Below are positions 8,989 through 19,273 of a stretch of DNA of 37,440 bases, one piece after another. Numbering within the stretch: the first letter of the stretch is position 1; each line of letters begins with the position of its first letter. The position numbers and the translations under genes are program-made. The notes under the pieces were generated by a model. The model made no database searches. It saw nothing but the letters and a program-made list of their open reading frames with translations, and was not told where the DNA came from. Origin of the DNA: Alphaproteobacteria bacterium casp-alpha2 (GTDB taxonomy: Bacteria; Pseudomonadota; Alphaproteobacteria; Rhodospirillales; Casp-alpha2). The stretch lies in NCBI GenBank assembly GCA_001510075.1, contig LFEN01000004.1, forward strand, positions 1 through 37,440, given 5' to 3'.

Positions 8989-9228
8989 TTACACCCTGAA
9001 CGAAATCACGCCGGACTGGATGATCAGGTAGACGAGCACAAAGACGACGCCGGAAATTCCTGTCGTCGCCGCCAGCTTCAACACCATGCGTGGCTTCGCA
9101 GGCGCGCCGGGGTCTTCGCCTTCGATCAAATCGTCGGGGTCGATGCGGCGCACCCCCCACGGCAGCACCATGAAGATGACAAGCCACCAGATAATGATAT
9201 ATACGGCCAGGCCGGTCCAGAAATCCAT
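8989..9228 (-). CDS. DUF1467 family small membrane protein
   Basis: A 79-aa protein with two predicted membrane helices, about residues 5-24 (GLAVYIIIWWLVIFMVLPWG) and 51-73. They are joined by a short hydrophilic loop containing RRIDPDDLIEGEDPGAPAKP. The WGVRR and DPGAP-type loop are typical of DUF1467, a family of unknown function common in alphaproteobacteria and often found between mce and proS. It starts 6 bases after the mce stop and ends one base before tag. No enzymatic motif is seen; the conserved position suggests an old, constitutively expressed envelope protein, but no function should be assumed. Confidence 0.85.
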   Translation of the reverse strand: MDFWTGLAVYIIIWWLVIFMVLPWGVRRIDPDDLIEGEDPGAPAKPRMVLKLAATTGISGVVFVLVYLIIQSGVISFRV

Positions 9229-9234
9229 TATCGT

Positions 9235-9639
9235 TTACGCCTCTTCCAGTTCGATCAGGGTACCGGAAAAATCCTTGGGATGTAAAAACAACACCGGCTT
9301 GCCGTGCGCCCCGGTTTTTGGGTTCCCGTCGCCCAATACCCGCGCCCCATCGGCTTTCAGTTTGTCAGCAGCAGCAACAATATCATCGACCTCAAAACAG
9401 ATATGATGCATGCCGCCTTGGGGATTGCTCTCCAGGAATTTGGCAATCGGGGAATGATCACCCAACGGCGCCAGCAACTCGACCTTGGTATTGCCGAGGT
9501 CTACGAAGACGACGCTGACGCCGTGATCGGGCAAAGCTTGCGGCGCCGACACGCTTGCCCCCAGCGTATTTTCATAAAGTGCCGCCGATGCCGTCAGGTC
9601 CGGCACGGCGATGGCGACATGGTTGAGCTTGCCGATCAT
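9235..9639 (-). CDS. mce: Methylmalonyl-CoA epimerase
   Basis: The enzyme interconverts (2S)- and (2R)-methylmalonyl-CoA, the step between propionyl-CoA carboxylase and methylmalonyl-CoA mutase when propionyl-CoA is used. The 134-aa protein is a single VOC-fold (glyoxalase-like) unit with two beta-alpha-beta-beta-beta modules. Likely metal ligands are His7 (KLNHVAIAV), Glu54 (TKVELLAP), His79 (GGMHHICFEV) and Glu130 (GTLIELEE), the positions expected for the family. It lies between rnj and the DUF1467 gene. The carboxylase and mutase genes are not in this window. Glyoxalase I or another VOC enzyme is the main alternative, but the GGMHHICFEV signature favours the epimerase. Confidence 0.93.
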   Translation of the reverse strand: MIGKLNHVAIAVPDLTASAALYENTLGASVSAPQALPDHGVSVVFVDLGNTKVELLAPLGDHSPIAKFLESNPQGGMHHICFEVDDIVAAADKLKADGARVLGDGNPKTGAHGKPVLFLHPKDFSGTLIELEEA

Positions 9640-9653
9640 AGTTCCGCTTTCCG

Positions 9654-11321
9654 TTAAATTCGCACCAGATGCACGATGGTAATGGGGCTCTTGTCGAGAT
9701 TCTTGCGGAAACTGCGCCGGACTGCAATACGCACGGCTTCCGAAGCTTCGGCATCGTCGCGGCGTTTTTTGCCGGGCAGGTCTTCAATGGCCTCACAGGC
9801 GGCATCCAATGCATCCTCGATAAAGTCATCTTCCTCAATTTCGAGCAGCCCCAAGGTGCTGATTTGTGGTTCTGCCGCCAAATCCCCGTCGGCGTTTAAA
9901 ACGATGCTGACGGTGGCGGTGCCGTTAAAGGCTACACGGTTGCGGCCGCGCACGACCTCGCCGGATATGGAGACCAGCCGGTTGCCGTCGGCGGCCAGGC
10001 GTCCGGAGGCGACAGTGTCGATAATCTCGGGCTTGCCGGGGCTTAAGCGCACCATGGCGCCGTTTTCACCGGGGATGGCGTTCGGCACCTGACAGGCCAG
10101 CGCCAGCTTGGCGTGTTCGTGAAGGTGCCGGGTTTCGCCGTGCACCGGCACCGCCAGTTTTGGCCGTGACAGTTGATACATTTTTATCAACTCATCGCGT
10201 GCCGGATGGCCGGAAACATGAATGAACTTGTCATTGGGGGAAACAACCTCGACGCCTTTCCTGACCAGTTGATTGTGCAGTTTTCCAATATCGGCCTCGT
10301 TGCCGGGAATGATGCGGGCCGAAAAAATTACCGTGTCGCCGGATTTCAGGGTCACGTCGGGATGATCGTCGTTGGCAATCCGCCATAGCGCTGCGCGCGG
10401 TTCGCCCTGGCTACCGGTGCAGATGATGAGCGCTTTGTCGTCGGGCAAATGGCCTGCGTCTTCTTCGGCGACGAAGGCGGCGACGTTTGCGAGATAGCCG
10501 TTTTCTCGAGCTGCCTCATTCATGCGCCACAACGACCGCCCCGCCAGCACGACATCGCGGTTGTTGGCCTTGGCCGCCGTGGCGATGGTTTCAAGCCGGG
10601 CTACGTTGCTGGCAAAGCACGCAACGGCGACACGGCCTTGGCATTCACCGATGACTTCCGTCAGGCTGTCCAGCAAATCTGCTTCAGACCCGGTGGAGCC
10701 AGGGTTAAAGACGTTGGTCGAATCACAGACCAGCGCCAGCACCCCTTCGTCGCCCAAGCGTTGCAATGCTTCCATATCCGCCTTGTCGCCGACGACCGGG
10801 TCGGGGTCGAATTTCCAGTCGCCGGTGTGCAGGATGGTGCCTTGCTCCGTGCGGATGGCGATGGCGTTGGGCTCGGGGATGGAATGGGTCAGGGTGATCA
10901 GTTCCATGTCGAACGGCCCGACGTTGAACCGCCCGCCCAGGGGCACCTCGATGATTTCGACCTGGTCGGCGAAATCGGTTTCCGACAACTTGCGCTTGAG
11001 GATCGAAATGGTGAACGGCGTCGCATAGATCGGGCATTGCAGGCGTTGCCACAAATACGGCACGGCGCCCAGATGATCTTCGTGGGCATGGGTCAGCACC
11101 AGGCCCGCCAGTTGATCGCGGTGCTCTTCGATAAACGCCGGATCGGGCATAATGACGTCGATACCGGGCAGGCTGCAGTCACCGAAGGTAACGCCGAGAT
11201 CGACCATGACCCAGGTTTCCTTATCCTTAGGGCCGAGGCCATAAAGGTTGAGGTTCATACCGATCTCGCCCGAGCCCCCCAGCGGCAGGAAAACCAGATT
11301 GTCGGTTTCGTTTTTGCTCAT
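9654..11321 (-). CDS. rnj: Ribonuclease J
   Basis: RNase J is a beta-CASP metallo-beta-lactamase nuclease that combines 5'-3' exonuclease and endonuclease activity in mRNA decay and rRNA maturation. The protein is 555 aa. The zinc-binding motif HAHEDH spans residues 78-83 (TLTHAHEDHLGAVPYL region). Further metal ligands lie in the LHTGDWKFD segment, and the beta-CASP part contains CTGSQGEPRAAL and VSGHPARDEL. The start is ATG, overlapping the coaX stop by 4 bases (ATGA), which suggests coupling. In alphaproteobacteria RNase J coexists with RNase E. The C-terminal region (about 450-555) is the variable oligomerisation domain. Confidence 0.95.
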   Translation of the reverse strand: MSKNETDNLVFLPLGGSGEIGMNLNLYGLGPKDKETWVMVDLGVTFGDCSLPGIDVIMPDPAFIEEHRDQLAGLVLTHAHEDHLGAVPYLWQRLQCPIYATPFTISILKRKLSETDFADQVEIIEVPLGGRFNVGPFDMELITLTHSIPEPNAIAIRTEQGTILHTGDWKFDPDPVVGDKADMEALQRLGDEGVLALVCDSTNVFNPGSTGSEADLLDSLTEVIGECQGRVAVACFASNVARLETIATAAKANNRDVVLAGRSLWRMNEAARENGYLANVAAFVAEEDAGHLPDDKALIICTGSQGEPRAALWRIANDDHPDVTLKSGDTVIFSARIIPGNEADIGKLHNQLVRKGVEVVSPNDKFIHVSGHPARDELIKMYQLSRPKLAVPVHGETRHLHEHAKLALACQVPNAIPGENGAMVRLSPGKPEIIDTVASGRLAADGNRLVSISGEVVRGRNRVAFNGTATVSIVLNADGDLAAEPQISTLGLLEIEEDDFIEDALDAACEAIEDLPGKKRRDDAEASEAVRIAVRRSFRKNLDKSPITIVHLVRI

Positions 11322-12088
11322 GAATTACGGCGGTGAATGGCGAGAAGCCCGCGCAAGGTCAAATCCGGGTCGGACTGTTTGATGCACTCGGCGGCTTCGG
11401 CGAACAAAGGTGCCAGACCGCCGGTGGCGATGACGTCCATGTCCGTTCCATGCTCAATTCGGAGCCGACCTACCAACCCTTCGATGAGGCTGAGATAACC
11501 CCAATAGATGCCGGACTGCATGGCCTCGACCGTGTTCTGGCCGGTGACTTTTTCGGTCCGCTGTACGGCGACGCGGGGCAGTTGGGCGGCGGCCATGTGA
11601 AGGGCTTCCAGCGACAGGTTGATCCCGGGCGCGATGACGCCGCCGATATAGTCGCCGTCGGCATTGATGATATCAAACGTCGTCGCGGTGCCGAAATCGA
11701 TGATGATCAGCGGCCCTGCATAGCGTTCATGGGCGGCGACGGCGTTGACCAGCCTGTCGGCGCCGACATCGTCGGGCCGATCGATCAGCACCTTGAGGCC
11801 GAGGTCGACGCCGTCTTCGCCGATGATGAGCGGGTCACAGCCGAAATAATCCCGGCACAGCGATTTCAGGGAAAAAAGCGCTGCCGGAACGACGGTGGCG
11901 ATGATGGCGGCGGAAATGTCTTCAGGCGTTAGCTTGGCGGCTGCCATGAGCTGGCTAAGCCAGACGCCGAATTCGTCTGCTGTCCGGTCCGTGCCCGATG
12001 ATGAACGCCATTCACCCCTAAGCCTGTCTTCGTCGTCAAAGACGGCAAAAACGATATTGGTGTTGCCCGAATCAATAGCCAGCAGCAT
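11318..12088 (-). CDS. coaX: Type III pantothenate kinase
   Basis: CoaX phosphorylates pantothenate, the first step of coenzyme A synthesis; the type III enzyme is insensitive to CoA feedback and needs a monovalent cation. The 256-aa protein belongs to the ASKHA fold. Visible are the phosphate-1 motif LAIDSGNTN (3-11), GADRLVN (109-115) for pantothenate binding, and the DFGTATTFD loop (131-139). It starts 11 bases after the birA stop and overlaps rnj by 4 bases. The birA-coaX neighbourhood is common in bacteria and joins two cofactor functions (biotin attachment and CoA), but the proteins act in separate pathways. Confidence 0.96.
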   Translation of the reverse strand: MLLAIDSGNTNIVFAVFDDEDRLRGEWRSSSGTDRTADEFGVWLSQLMAAAKLTPEDISAAIIATVVPAALFSLKSLCRDYFGCDPLIIGEDGVDLGLKVLIDRPDDVGADRLVNAVAAHERYAGPLIIIDFGTATTFDIINADGDYIGGVIAPGINLSLEALHMAAAQLPRVAVQRTEKVTGQNTVEAMQSGIYWGYLSLIEGLVGRLRIEHGTDMDVIATGGLAPLFAEAAECIKQSDPDLTLRGLLAIHRRNS

Positions 12089-12099
12089 GGTTTGGTGCT

Positions 12100-12864
12100 C
12101 TATGCTTTTGGAAAGAAAATGTCGCCAGCAGTGATCCTACGGACTTCGTCGGCGGTTTCCAGCAATAAAGCGCCGTCTTCGTCCAAATCGGTAAATTTGC
12201 CGGTGATGGTCTCGTTTTCCAGGTGGACCTCAATCTCCTTGTCCTTGCCGTAGCATCGCCACAACCAGTTCTTGCGCACCGGCTCGAAGCCTTCATCCAG
12301 CCACTTGTTGGTCCACAGGAGAAAATGCCGACAAAAAGCCACCAGGGTTTCCGCTTCCGCCGCACCCCAGGCTTCGGCCCTAAACGATGTTGCCGGAAAT
12401 TCCGTATCGGCGGGAAAAACGCCGACATTGACGCCGACCCCGAGCACGATCCACTCAGGCACGCTGCCAGCGCCGGTTTCCGCTTCGAGCAGGATACCGG
12501 CGACCTTGCGGTCGTTGAGCAGGATGTCGTTGGGCCACTTGCAATGCACCTGATGGCCCGGCTCGCCGACGGTGCCGAGCGTATCAAACAGCGACAGGGC
12601 GGCGATGAAGCTGAATTCGGCGGCCCGCGCCAGGGCAACGTCGGGGCGTAAGATCAGCGAGAAATACAGGTTTCCCGGTGGGCTAGACCATTCGCGGCCC
12701 CGCCGCCCCCGCCCGGCGGTTTGTTCCTTGGCCCAGATGACGGTGCCGTCCGGGGCTTTTTCCGGGCCAAGGGCTGCCATCCGCTTGGCTTCGGCATTGG
12801 TGCTGTCGATGGTTTCCAGCGCCACCAGATTGTAGGCGGCGGGAAGTTTGGGCGCCTCCGTCAT
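12100..12864 (-). CDS. birA: Biotin--[acetyl-CoA-carboxylase] ligase
   Basis: The enzyme activates biotin as biotinyl-AMP and attaches it to a lysine of biotin-dependent carboxylases. At 254 aa it holds only the catalytic and C-terminal domains. The biotin/adenylate loop is [10 protein letters not shown] (50-59), and [17 protein letters not shown] (109-125) carries the active-site lysine region. The N-terminal winged-helix DNA-binding domain of E. coli BirA is missing, so this is a class I ligase that cannot repress biotin genes. The ATG overlaps the stop codon of nuoN by 4 bases, an unusually tight link between complex I and biotin ligase that is nevertheless common in alphaproteobacteria. 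Confidence 0.95.
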   Translation of the reverse strand: MTEAPKLPAAYNLVALETIDSTNAEAKRMAALGPEKAPDGTVIWAKEQTAGRGRRGREWSSPPGNLYFSLILRPDVALARAAEFSFIAALSLFDTLGTVGEPGHQVHCKWPNDILLNDRKVAGILLEAETGAGSVPEWIVLGVGVNVGVFPADTEFPATSFRAEAWGAAEAETLVAFCRHFLLWTNKWLDEGFEPVRKNWLWRCYGKDKEIEVHLENETITGKFTDLDEDGALLLETADEVRRITAGDIFFPKA

Positions 12865-14330
12865 CCTGCAAACAGCGCTTTGGCGGCGCTGGCGGCGGCG
12901 TCAAGGACCGGCTTGGGGTAGACGAAGAAGAAGGTGACGGCCAAGCCGGTCGCGGTCATGACCAGGGCAAGGTCGAGGCTGATGGGTTTATTGAGGACTT
13001 CGTCGGGTTCTTCGAAATACACCACTTGCACGATGCGGATGTAGTAAAACGCGCCAACGACGCTGGCCAGTACGCCGATGATGGCGAGCCCATAGAGGCC
13101 CGAGTTTATCGCCGCCATGAAGATGTAAAGCTTGCCGAAGAAGCCCGCCAGCGGTGGAATACCGGCCATGGAAAACATGAAAATCCCCATGCCCAAGGCC
13201 ATCATGGGGTGGGTTTTGCCGAGGCCGGAAAGATCGGAAATGTTCTCGACCATGGTATCGCCGCGCCGCATGCAAAGAATGCAGGCAAAAGCGCCGACAT
13301 TCATCACCAGATAAATCGCCAGGTAAATCAGCATGCCCTTGACGCCGGCTTCGGTGCCGGTGGCGAGACCGATCAGGGCGTAACCGACGTGGCCGATGGA
13401 GCTGTAGGCCATCATCCGTTTGATGTTGCGCTGGTTGATGGCGGCGAAGGCGCCCAGAATCATCGACGCGATGGAAATGAAGACGACAATCTGCTGCCAG
13501 TCTGCGACCAAATCCCCGAAGGGGCCGATCATGACGCGGATAAACAGCGCCAAGGCGGCGATCTTCGGCGCGACGGCGAAAAAGGCGGTGACCGGCGTCG
13601 GCGCGCCTTCGTAAACGTCGGGCGTCCACATGTGAAACGGCACGGCGGAAACCTTGAACGCCAGCCCGGCCAGGATGAAAACGATGCCGAAAATAACGCC
13701 GATGTTGGCTTCGCCGTGGAGGCTGTGGAAATGTTCGGCCAACAGGTCGAAATTGGTCGTTCCGGTGAAGCCGTAAATCAGCGAGCTGCCGTACAGCAAC
13801 ATGCCCGACGCCACCGCGCCCAGAACAAAATATTTCAGGCCCGCTTCCGTCGAGCGGGTATCGTCGCGCTGATAGGCGGCGATGACATAAAGCGACAATG
13901 ACTGCATCTCAAGCCCGATATAGAGCGCAATCAAATCATTGGCGGATATCATCAGCATCATGCCGAGTGTCGCAAACACGATCAGGATCGGGTATTCGAA
14001 GCGGGCCATGTTGTGACGCTCGATAAATCCTTGCGACAAAACGATGGCGAAGGCGGAACCGATCAGCACCAGCACCTTGCAATAGACGGCAAAGGTATCG
14101 CTGATGAACATGTTCTCGAACGTCAGCAAGCGCGGGCCGGACAGGGTGAAAGCCAGCAACAGCGCCAGCAACAGGGTGATGACGCTGAGGAAGGAAACCA
14201 GCCGCGCGGTCTTGGCATCCAGCGCCGCCGTTCCGGTTTTATGGAAAACCCCGAACATCAGCAACGCCAGGATGGAGAGGCCGAGAAACAGTTCCGGCAG
14301 GGCGGGAACGATATTGGGAATGTCAGCCAT
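12861..14330 (-). CDS. nuoN: NADH-quinone oxidoreductase subunit N
   Basis: NuoN is one of the three antiporter-like proton-pumping subunits in the membrane arm of complex I. The 489-aa protein is almost entirely hydrophobic with about 14 transmembrane segments. The proton-transfer region includes the [20 protein letters not shown] segment (Glu in helix 5) and [16 protein letters not shown], and [16 protein letters not shown] contains the conserved lysine. It begins 18 bases after nuoM and overlaps birA by 4 bases. It is the last gene of the nuo block. Length and order match other alphaproteobacteria. Confidence 0.97.
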   Translation of the reverse strand: MADIPNIVPALPELFLGLSILALLMFGVFHKTGTAALDAKTARLVSFLSVITLLLALLLAFTLSGPRLLTFENMFISDTFAVYCKVLVLIGSAFAIVLSQGFIERHNMARFEYPILIVFATLGMMLMISANDLIALYIGLEMQSLSLYVIAAYQRDDTRSTEAGLKYFVLGAVASGMLLYGSSLIYGFTGTTNFDLLAEHFHSLHGEANIGVIFGIVFILAGLAFKVSAVPFHMWTPDVYEGAPTPVTAFFAVAPKIAALALFIRVMIGPFGDLVADWQQIVVFISIASMILGAFAAINQRNIKRMMAYSSIGHVGYALIGLATGTEAGVKGMLIYLAIYLVMNVGAFACILCMRRGDTMVENISDLSGLGKTHPMMALGMGIFMFSMAGIPPLAGFFGKLYIFMAAINSGLYGLAIIGVLASVVGAFYYIRIVQVVYFEEPDEVLNKPISLDLALVMTATGLAVTFFFVYPKPVLDAAASAAKALFAG

Positions 14331-14348
14331 GGTGCTCCCTGCCCTTTC

Positions 14349-15875
14349 CTATTTACCCGCCGCCGTAGCGATGGCGGCCCCGGGGGCGCCCGCATCGAGG
14401 GCAGTGTTAATGTTGGTCAACAGGTTTTCGACGGATACATGCATGATGTCCAGGAACGGGCCTGGGTAAATACCCATCCAGATGACCAAAATGACCAGCG
14501 GCGCGAAGATGGCGATTTCGCGCATATTCAAATCGCCGATGGCGGCAAGGTTTTCCTTGGTCATGGCGCCGAAAATCACCCGGCGATAGAGGTACAGCAT
14601 ATAGGCCGCGCCCAGGATCAGGCCCGTCGCCGCCAGGGCCGCGACCCACGGGTTGACCTTGAAGGCGCCGACCAGGATGAGGAATTCGCCGATAAAGCCC
14701 GCCGTCCCCGGCAGCCCGACGGAGGCCAGCATGAAGAGCATGAAAATCAGCGAATATTTCGGCATCTGATGGACCAATCCGCCGTAGGCGGTAATTTCGC
14801 GCGAATGAATGCGGTCATAGACGACGCCGACGATAAGGAACAGCGCCGCCGACACGATGCCGTGGCTGAGCATCTGATAAATCGCCCCTTCAATCCCCTG
14901 CACCGTCAACGTGAAAGCGCCGATGGTCACGAACCCCATGTGCGCGACGGAGGAATAGGCGATGAGTTTTTTCATATCTTCCTGGGCCAGGGCGACCAGG
15001 GAGGTATAGATGACGGCGATGATCGAAAGCGTGAAGATCAGCGGCGTGAACATGACCGATGCGTCGGGGAACATGGGCAGGGAAAACCGCAGGAACCCGT
15101 AACCGCCGAATTTCAACAACACGGCGGCCAGCACCACGGAACCCGCCGTCGGCGCCTCGACATGGGCGTCGGGCAGCCATGTATGCACCGGCCACATGGG
15201 AATCTTGACGGCAAACGAGGCGAAAAACGCCAGCCATAGCCAGGTTTGTAATTCCGGCGGGAAACGGTGAACCAGTAAATTGGGAATGTCTGTCGTTCCG
15301 GCGTCGGCGTACATGGCCAGAATGGCCAGCAACATCAGCACCGAGCCGAGCAGGGTATAAAGGAAAAGCTTGAACGATGCATAGACCCGCCTGGGGCCGC
15401 CCCAGACGCCGATGATGATGAACATGGGGATCAGCACGGCTTCGAAGAAAATGTAGAAAACCACCAGATCGAGCGCACAGAACATACCGATCATGAAGGT
15501 TTCCAGAACCAGGAACGAGATCATGTATTCTTTGACCCTGGTTTGGATGTTTTCCCAACTGGCAAGCACGCAAAGTGGCGTCAGCAGCGTCGTCAGCAAT
15601 ACGAACAACATGGAAATACCATCGACGCCCATTTTGTAGCTGATGTTAAAATCAGGCATCCACAGCGCGTATTCGACGAACTGGAAGTTCGCGGTCTTGG
15701 TATCGAAATGAACCCAGATAAACAGCGACAGCACGAAGTTGATCATCGACGTCCACAATGCAACATGGCGGGCATTGCGCGCGACGACATCCGCATCGCC
15801 GCGAATGGAGAGGATGAACAGCGCGCCGACCAGCGGCAGGAAGGTCAACAGCGATAGAATGGGTAGTGTGTCCAT
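14349..15875 (-). CDS. nuoM: NADH-quinone oxidoreductase subunit M
   Basis: NuoM (508 aa) is an antiporter-like proton-translocating subunit of complex I, related to Mrp antiporters and placed between NuoL and NuoN in the membrane arm. About 14 membrane helices are predicted. Hallmarks include [21 protein letters not shown] with the essential helix-5 glutamate, [27 protein letters not shown], and the [15 protein letters not shown] discontinuous helix. The ATG lies 11 bases after the nuoL stop. The C-terminus ends in an alanine-rich tail ([14 protein letters not shown]) that is not expected to matter for pumping. Confidence 0.97.
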   Translation of the reverse strand: MDTLPILSLLTFLPLVGALFILSIRGDADVVARNARHVALWTSMINFVLSLFIWVHFDTKTANFQFVEYALWMPDFNISYKMGVDGISMLFVLLTTLLTPLCVLASWENIQTRVKEYMISFLVLETFMIGMFCALDLVVFYIFFEAVLIPMFIIIGVWGGPRRVYASFKLFLYTLLGSVLMLLAILAMYADAGTTDIPNLLVHRFPPELQTWLWLAFFASFAVKIPMWPVHTWLPDAHVEAPTAGSVVLAAVLLKFGGYGFLRFSLPMFPDASVMFTPLIFTLSIIAVIYTSLVALAQEDMKKLIAYSSVAHMGFVTIGAFTLTVQGIEGAIYQMLSHGIVSAALFLIVGVVYDRIHSREITAYGGLVHQMPKYSLIFMLFMLASVGLPGTAGFIGEFLILVGAFKVNPWVAALAATGLILGAAYMLYLYRRVIFGAMTKENLAAIGDLNMREIAIFAPLVILVIWMGIYPGPFLDIMHVSVENLLTNINTALDAGAPGAAIATAAGK

Positions 15876-15886
15876 GCGCCCCTGCC

Positions 15887-17842
15887 CTAATGCGTGAACA
15901 AGTACCAGGTGACCAGGACAACGACCCCGGCCAGCATGGCAAATGCATAATGATAGAGATACCCCGTCTGCAGGGCCCCGGCGCGTTTCGCCAGGAGCCT
16001 GACGGCGGCGGAAACACCATCCGGACCGACCCCGTCGATGAGGGAGCCGTCGCCGGTTTTCCAGAATTCGCGGCCCAGATAAAAAGCCGGCTTCACGAAT
16101 ATCCGGTCATAAAGCTCGTCGAAATACCATTTGTTGAGCAAAAACAGGTACACCGCCCGGAAGCGCCCAGCGATCATGGCGGGAATGGCGGGTGCCAGGA
16201 GGTAGAACAGGTACGCCAGCGCAATGCCTGCCACGGCAACCGCCAACGGCAGATATTTCACCCACACAGGTACGTTGTGGGCGGCTTCCAGTGCCGGGTG
16301 GCTCGGCAGCACCAGGATCGCATTACCCCAGAAATTGCTGGCGCCGTGGCCGACAAAGCTTTCGTAGCCCAGATAGCCGATGAACATGGCCCCCGCCGCC
16401 AGCACGATCAGAGGAACAATCATCACCTTGGGGCTTTCATGGACGTGGCCCATGACTTTCTTGTCGGCCCTGGGCGCGCCATGGAACGTCATCAACAGCA
16501 GCCGCCAGGAATAGAACGCCGTCAGAAAGGCCGCAGCGATCCCCATCCAGAAGGCGTACCCCCCGGCCAGAGTGTCTGCCGCGTAGGCGGCTTCCAGGAT
16601 GACATCCTTGGTGAAATATCCGGCGAAGGGGAAAATCCCTGCCAGCGCCAGCGAGCCGATCCACATCAATACGTAGGTGACCGGGATCAACCGCCAAAGC
16701 CCGCCCATCTTTCGCATGTCCTGTTCGTCGGACATGGCGTGAATGACGGACCCTGCGCCGAGGAACAGCAAGGCCTTGAAAAACGCATGCGCGACGAGAT
16801 GAAAGACACCCGCCGAATAGGCCGATACGCCGGCGGCGAAGAACATGTATCCCAGTTGCGAGCAGGTGGAATACGCAATCACCCGCTTGATGTCGTTTTG
16901 CACGCAGGCGACGGTGGCGGCGAAAATCGCCGTCGATGCGCCGACGACGGTGACCAGCGTCAGCGCGGTTTCCGAATATTCAAACAGCGGCGACATACGC
17001 ACGACCATAAAGACCCCCGCCGTGACCATGGTCGCCGCATGGATCAGGGCGGAAACCGGGGTCGGCCCTTCCATGGCGTCGGGCAGCCAGGTGTGCAGCC
17101 CCAATTGCGCCGATTTGCCCATGGCGCCGATGAACAGCAGCACAGCGCAGACCGTGATGGCGCTGAATTCACCGCCGAAGATCTGCATCGTCGCGTTTGC
17201 CTTGTTCGGCACGGCGGCGAAGATGGTGTCGAAATCGGTGCTCTGGAACAGGATAAAGACGGCGAAGATGCCAAGGGCAAAGCCGAAATCGCCGACCCGG
17301 TTGACGAGGAAGGCCTTGATGGCGGCGGCGTTGGCCGCCGGGCGGTCATACCAAAAACCGATCAGCAGGTACGAACACAGCCCCACCCCTTCCCAGCCGA
17401 AGAACAACTGCACCAGATTATCCGACGTCACCAACATCAGCATGAAGAAAGTGAACAGGTTGAGATAGCTCATGAAGCGCGGAATGGCATTGTCGTGGTG
17501 CATGTAGCCGATGGAATAGACATGAATGACCGACGACACGCTTGTTACCATGAACAGCATGACGACGGACAGGGTATCCAGCTTCAGCGCCCAGGATACC
17601 TCCAGCGCGCCGGAATCGATCCAGGTGAACAATTCAACCGTTTTAGGGTTGCTGCCCAGCACGACGTCCCAGAATACGAATCCGGCAGCGACGGCGGCCA
17701 GGATCATGGAGCCGCAGGTGACGTACTGGGCGGCTTTGTCGATGCGGTTGGGGTGATGGCTGTCGCGGGGGCGCATAAACGCCAGCAAGCCGGCGATGAC
17801 AGCTCCCAGCAGCGGCAGGAAGACGGCGAATATTTCCATCAT
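15887..17842 (-). CDS. nuoL: NADH-quinone oxidoreductase subunit L
   Basis: NuoL (651 aa) is the distal proton-pumping subunit and has the long lateral helix that runs along the membrane arm. The N-terminal 14-helix antiporter-like core includes [17 protein letters not shown] (helix-5 glutamate region), [31 protein letters not shown] and [13 protein letters not shown]. The C-terminal third carries the lateral helix and final anchoring helix. An ATG-ATG start (MMEIF) lies 9 bases after nuoK. A plus-strand ORF of 824 codons lies opposite nuoL and nuoK; it reflects codon bias and is not treated as a gene. Confidence 0.97.
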   Translation of the reverse strand: MMEIFAVFLPLLGAVIAGLLAFMRPRDSHHPNRIDKAAQYVTCGSMILAAVAAGFVFWDVVLGSNPKTVELFTWIDSGALEVSWALKLDTLSVVMLFMVTSVSSVIHVYSIGYMHHDNAIPRFMSYLNLFTFFMLMLVTSDNLVQLFFGWEGVGLCSYLLIGFWYDRPAANAAAIKAFLVNRVGDFGFALGIFAVFILFQSTDFDTIFAAVPNKANATMQIFGGEFSAITVCAVLLFIGAMGKSAQLGLHTWLPDAMEGPTPVSALIHAATMVTAGVFMVVRMSPLFEYSETALTLVTVVGASTAIFAATVACVQNDIKRVIAYSTCSQLGYMFFAAGVSAYSAGVFHLVAHAFFKALLFLGAGSVIHAMSDEQDMRKMGGLWRLIPVTYVLMWIGSLALAGIFPFAGYFTKDVILEAAYAADTLAGGYAFWMGIAAAFLTAFYSWRLLLMTFHGAPRADKKVMGHVHESPKVMIVPLIVLAAGAMFIGYLGYESFVGHGASNFWGNAILVLPSHPALEAAHNVPVWVKYLPLAVAVAGIALAYLFYLLAPAIPAMIAGRFRAVYLFLLNKWYFDELYDRIFVKPAFYLGREFWKTGDGSLIDGVGPDGVSAAVRLLAKRAGALQTGYLYHYAFAMLAGVVVLVTWYLFTH

Positions 17843-17851
17843 CTGCGCCCC

Positions 17852-18163
17852 CTAGCCTTTCATCATGTTGATGTCTTCAACCGCGATGGAGCCACGGTTT
17901 CGGAAATAAACGACCAGAATGGCAAGCCCGATGGCGGCTTCGGCGGCGGCCACGGTGAGCACAAACATGGCGAATACCTGCCCGACCAGATCGCCGAGAT
18001 GGGCGGAAAAGGCGACCAGATTGATATTCACCGCCAGCAGCATCAGTTCGACGGACATCAAAATCACGATGACGTTCTTGCGGTTGAGGAAGATGCCCAA
18101 GATCCCGAGCGTGAACAGGATTGCCGCCACGGACAGATAATGGGAAAGACCGATTTCAAACAT
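17852..18163 (-). CDS. nuoK: NADH-quinone oxidoreductase subunit K
   Basis: NuoK (103 aa) is a three-helix membrane subunit homologous to MrpC/mitochondrial ND4L. The two buried glutamates needed for coupling are visible: Glu39 in [11 protein letters not shown] and Glu75 in [11 protein letters not shown]. Its ATG shares one base with the nuoJ stop (TGATG), indicating translational coupling. The length matches the family. Confidence 0.97.
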   Translation of the reverse strand: MFEIGLSHYLSVAAILFTLGILGIFLNRKNVIVILMSVELMLLAVNINLVAFSAHLGDLVGQVFAMFVLTVAAAEAAIGLAILVVYFRNRGSIAVEDINMMKG

Positions 18164-18774
18164 CAGATGCCCTTTCCTGTCTCGACCTGGACGACTTCGA
18201 TCGTATTTTCAGGGCTGCGGGCGACTTGCTCGGAGATTTTTTGTTTGCGGACACCCTTGCGGGTGCGGTGCGTCAACACGATGGCGCCGATCATGGCGAC
18301 CAGCAAAATCATCCCTGATGCCTGGAACAGGAAGATGTAGTGGGTATAAATCAATTCACCGAGCGCCCGGGTATTGGTGGTGGCGTCGGCGGCCGGGATC
18401 GGGAACAGCCCGCCTTTGATGGCTTCGCCCGGCACCGCGGAACCGGCGACGATGACCACCAGTTCCAGCGCCAATACCAGACCGATAATGCCGCCCAAAG
18501 GCAGGTACTGTAAAAATCCCTGGCGCAGTTCGACAAAATTGATGTCCAGCATCATGACGACGAAGATAAACAGCACCGCCACGGCGCCGACGTAGACGAC
18601 GACCAGGATCATGGCCAGGAATTCCGCCCCCAACAGCACGAACAACCCGGCGGAATTGAAGAACGCCAGGATCAAAAACAACACCGAATGCACCGGGTTC
18701 TTGGCCGAAATCACCATCACCGCAGAAGCAATGGTAATAAGGGCAAACATGTAAAAGGCCAGGGCTTGTATCAT
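18163..18774 (-). CDS. nuoJ: NADH-quinone oxidoreductase subunit J
   Basis: NuoJ (203 aa from the chosen start; ND6 homologue) is a membrane subunit with five helices and a longer cytoplasmic C-terminus ending near QVETGKGI. The helix-3 region [10 protein letters not shown] with its pi-bulge-type segment [18 protein letters not shown] is the family signature. The ORF track extends 16 codons further upstream, but those residues are not family-like and overlap nuoI. The ATG at 18774 gives [13 protein letters not shown] and a 4-base ATGA overlap with nuoI, so it is preferred. Confidence 0.95.
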   Translation of the reverse strand: MIQALAFYMFALITIASAVMVISAKNPVHSVLFLILAFFNSAGLFVLLGAEFLAMILVVVYVGAVAVLFIFVVMMLDINFVELRQGFLQYLPLGGIIGLVLALELVVIVAGSAVPGEAIKGGLFPIPAADATTNTRALGELIYTHYIFLFQASGMILLVAMIGAIVLTHRTRKGVRKQKISEQVARSPENTIEVVQVETGKGI

Positions 18775-19259
18775 CGGTAAGGGGCGTCCTGTTTGAGGCG
18801 TTCGGCGAGTTCGGTTTCCCAACGGTCGCCGTTGGCCAGCAGTTTTTCCTTGTCGTACAAAAGTTCTTCACGGGTTTCCGTGGAATATTCGAAATTCGGC
18901 CCCTCGACAATGGCGTCCACGGGGCAGGCTTCTTCGCAGAGGCCACAGTAAATACATTTCACCATATCGATGTCGTAGCGCGTCGTGCGGCGCGATCCGT
19001 CGTCGCGTGGTTCGGCCTCGATGGTAATGGCCTGGGCCGGACAGACGGCCTCGCACAGCTTGCACGCGATGCAGCGCTCTTCACCATTGGGATAGCGCCT
19101 GAGCGCGTGTTCGCCTCTGAAGCGCGGGCTTAGGTAGCCTTTTTCGAACGGGTAATTGATCGTCACCTTTTTGCGGAACATGTAGCGCAGCGTCAGCGCC
19201 ATGCCCATGACCAACTCGCCGAGAACGACGGTTCTTATTTTGCGGCGGATGAAACTCAT
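18771..19259 (-). CDS. nuoI: NADH-quinone oxidoreductase subunit I
   Basis: NuoI (162 aa) carries clusters N6a and N6b, which pass electrons from NuoG toward N2 in NuoB. Both 8Fe ferredoxin motifs are intact: [12 protein letters not shown] and [12 protein letters not shown], each CxxCxxCxxxCP. The N-terminal helix and [31 protein letters not shown] are typical. It begins 14 bases after nuoH and overlaps nuoJ by 4 bases. Confidence 0.97.
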   Translation of the reverse strand: MSFIRRKIRTVVLGELVMGMALTLRYMFRKKVTINYPFEKGYLSPRFRGEHALRRYPNGEERCIACKLCEAVCPAQAITIEAEPRDDGSRRTTRYDIDMVKCIYCGLCEEACPVDAIVEGPNFEYSTETREELLYDKEKLLANGDRWETELAERLKQDAPYR

Positions 19260-19273
19260 GCTTTTCCCCCTCC

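Noticed and set aside
14013-15239. 408-codon plus-strand ORF opposite nuoM and nuoN
   Set aside because: Same antisense low-complexity composition and no recognisable motif.
15866-18340. 824-codon plus-strand ORF opposite nuoL, nuoK and nuoJ
   Set aside because: It is rich in His, Gln, Asp, Gly and Arg, has no domain, and lies antisense to three clear complex I genes; GC-rich third positions create such open frames.
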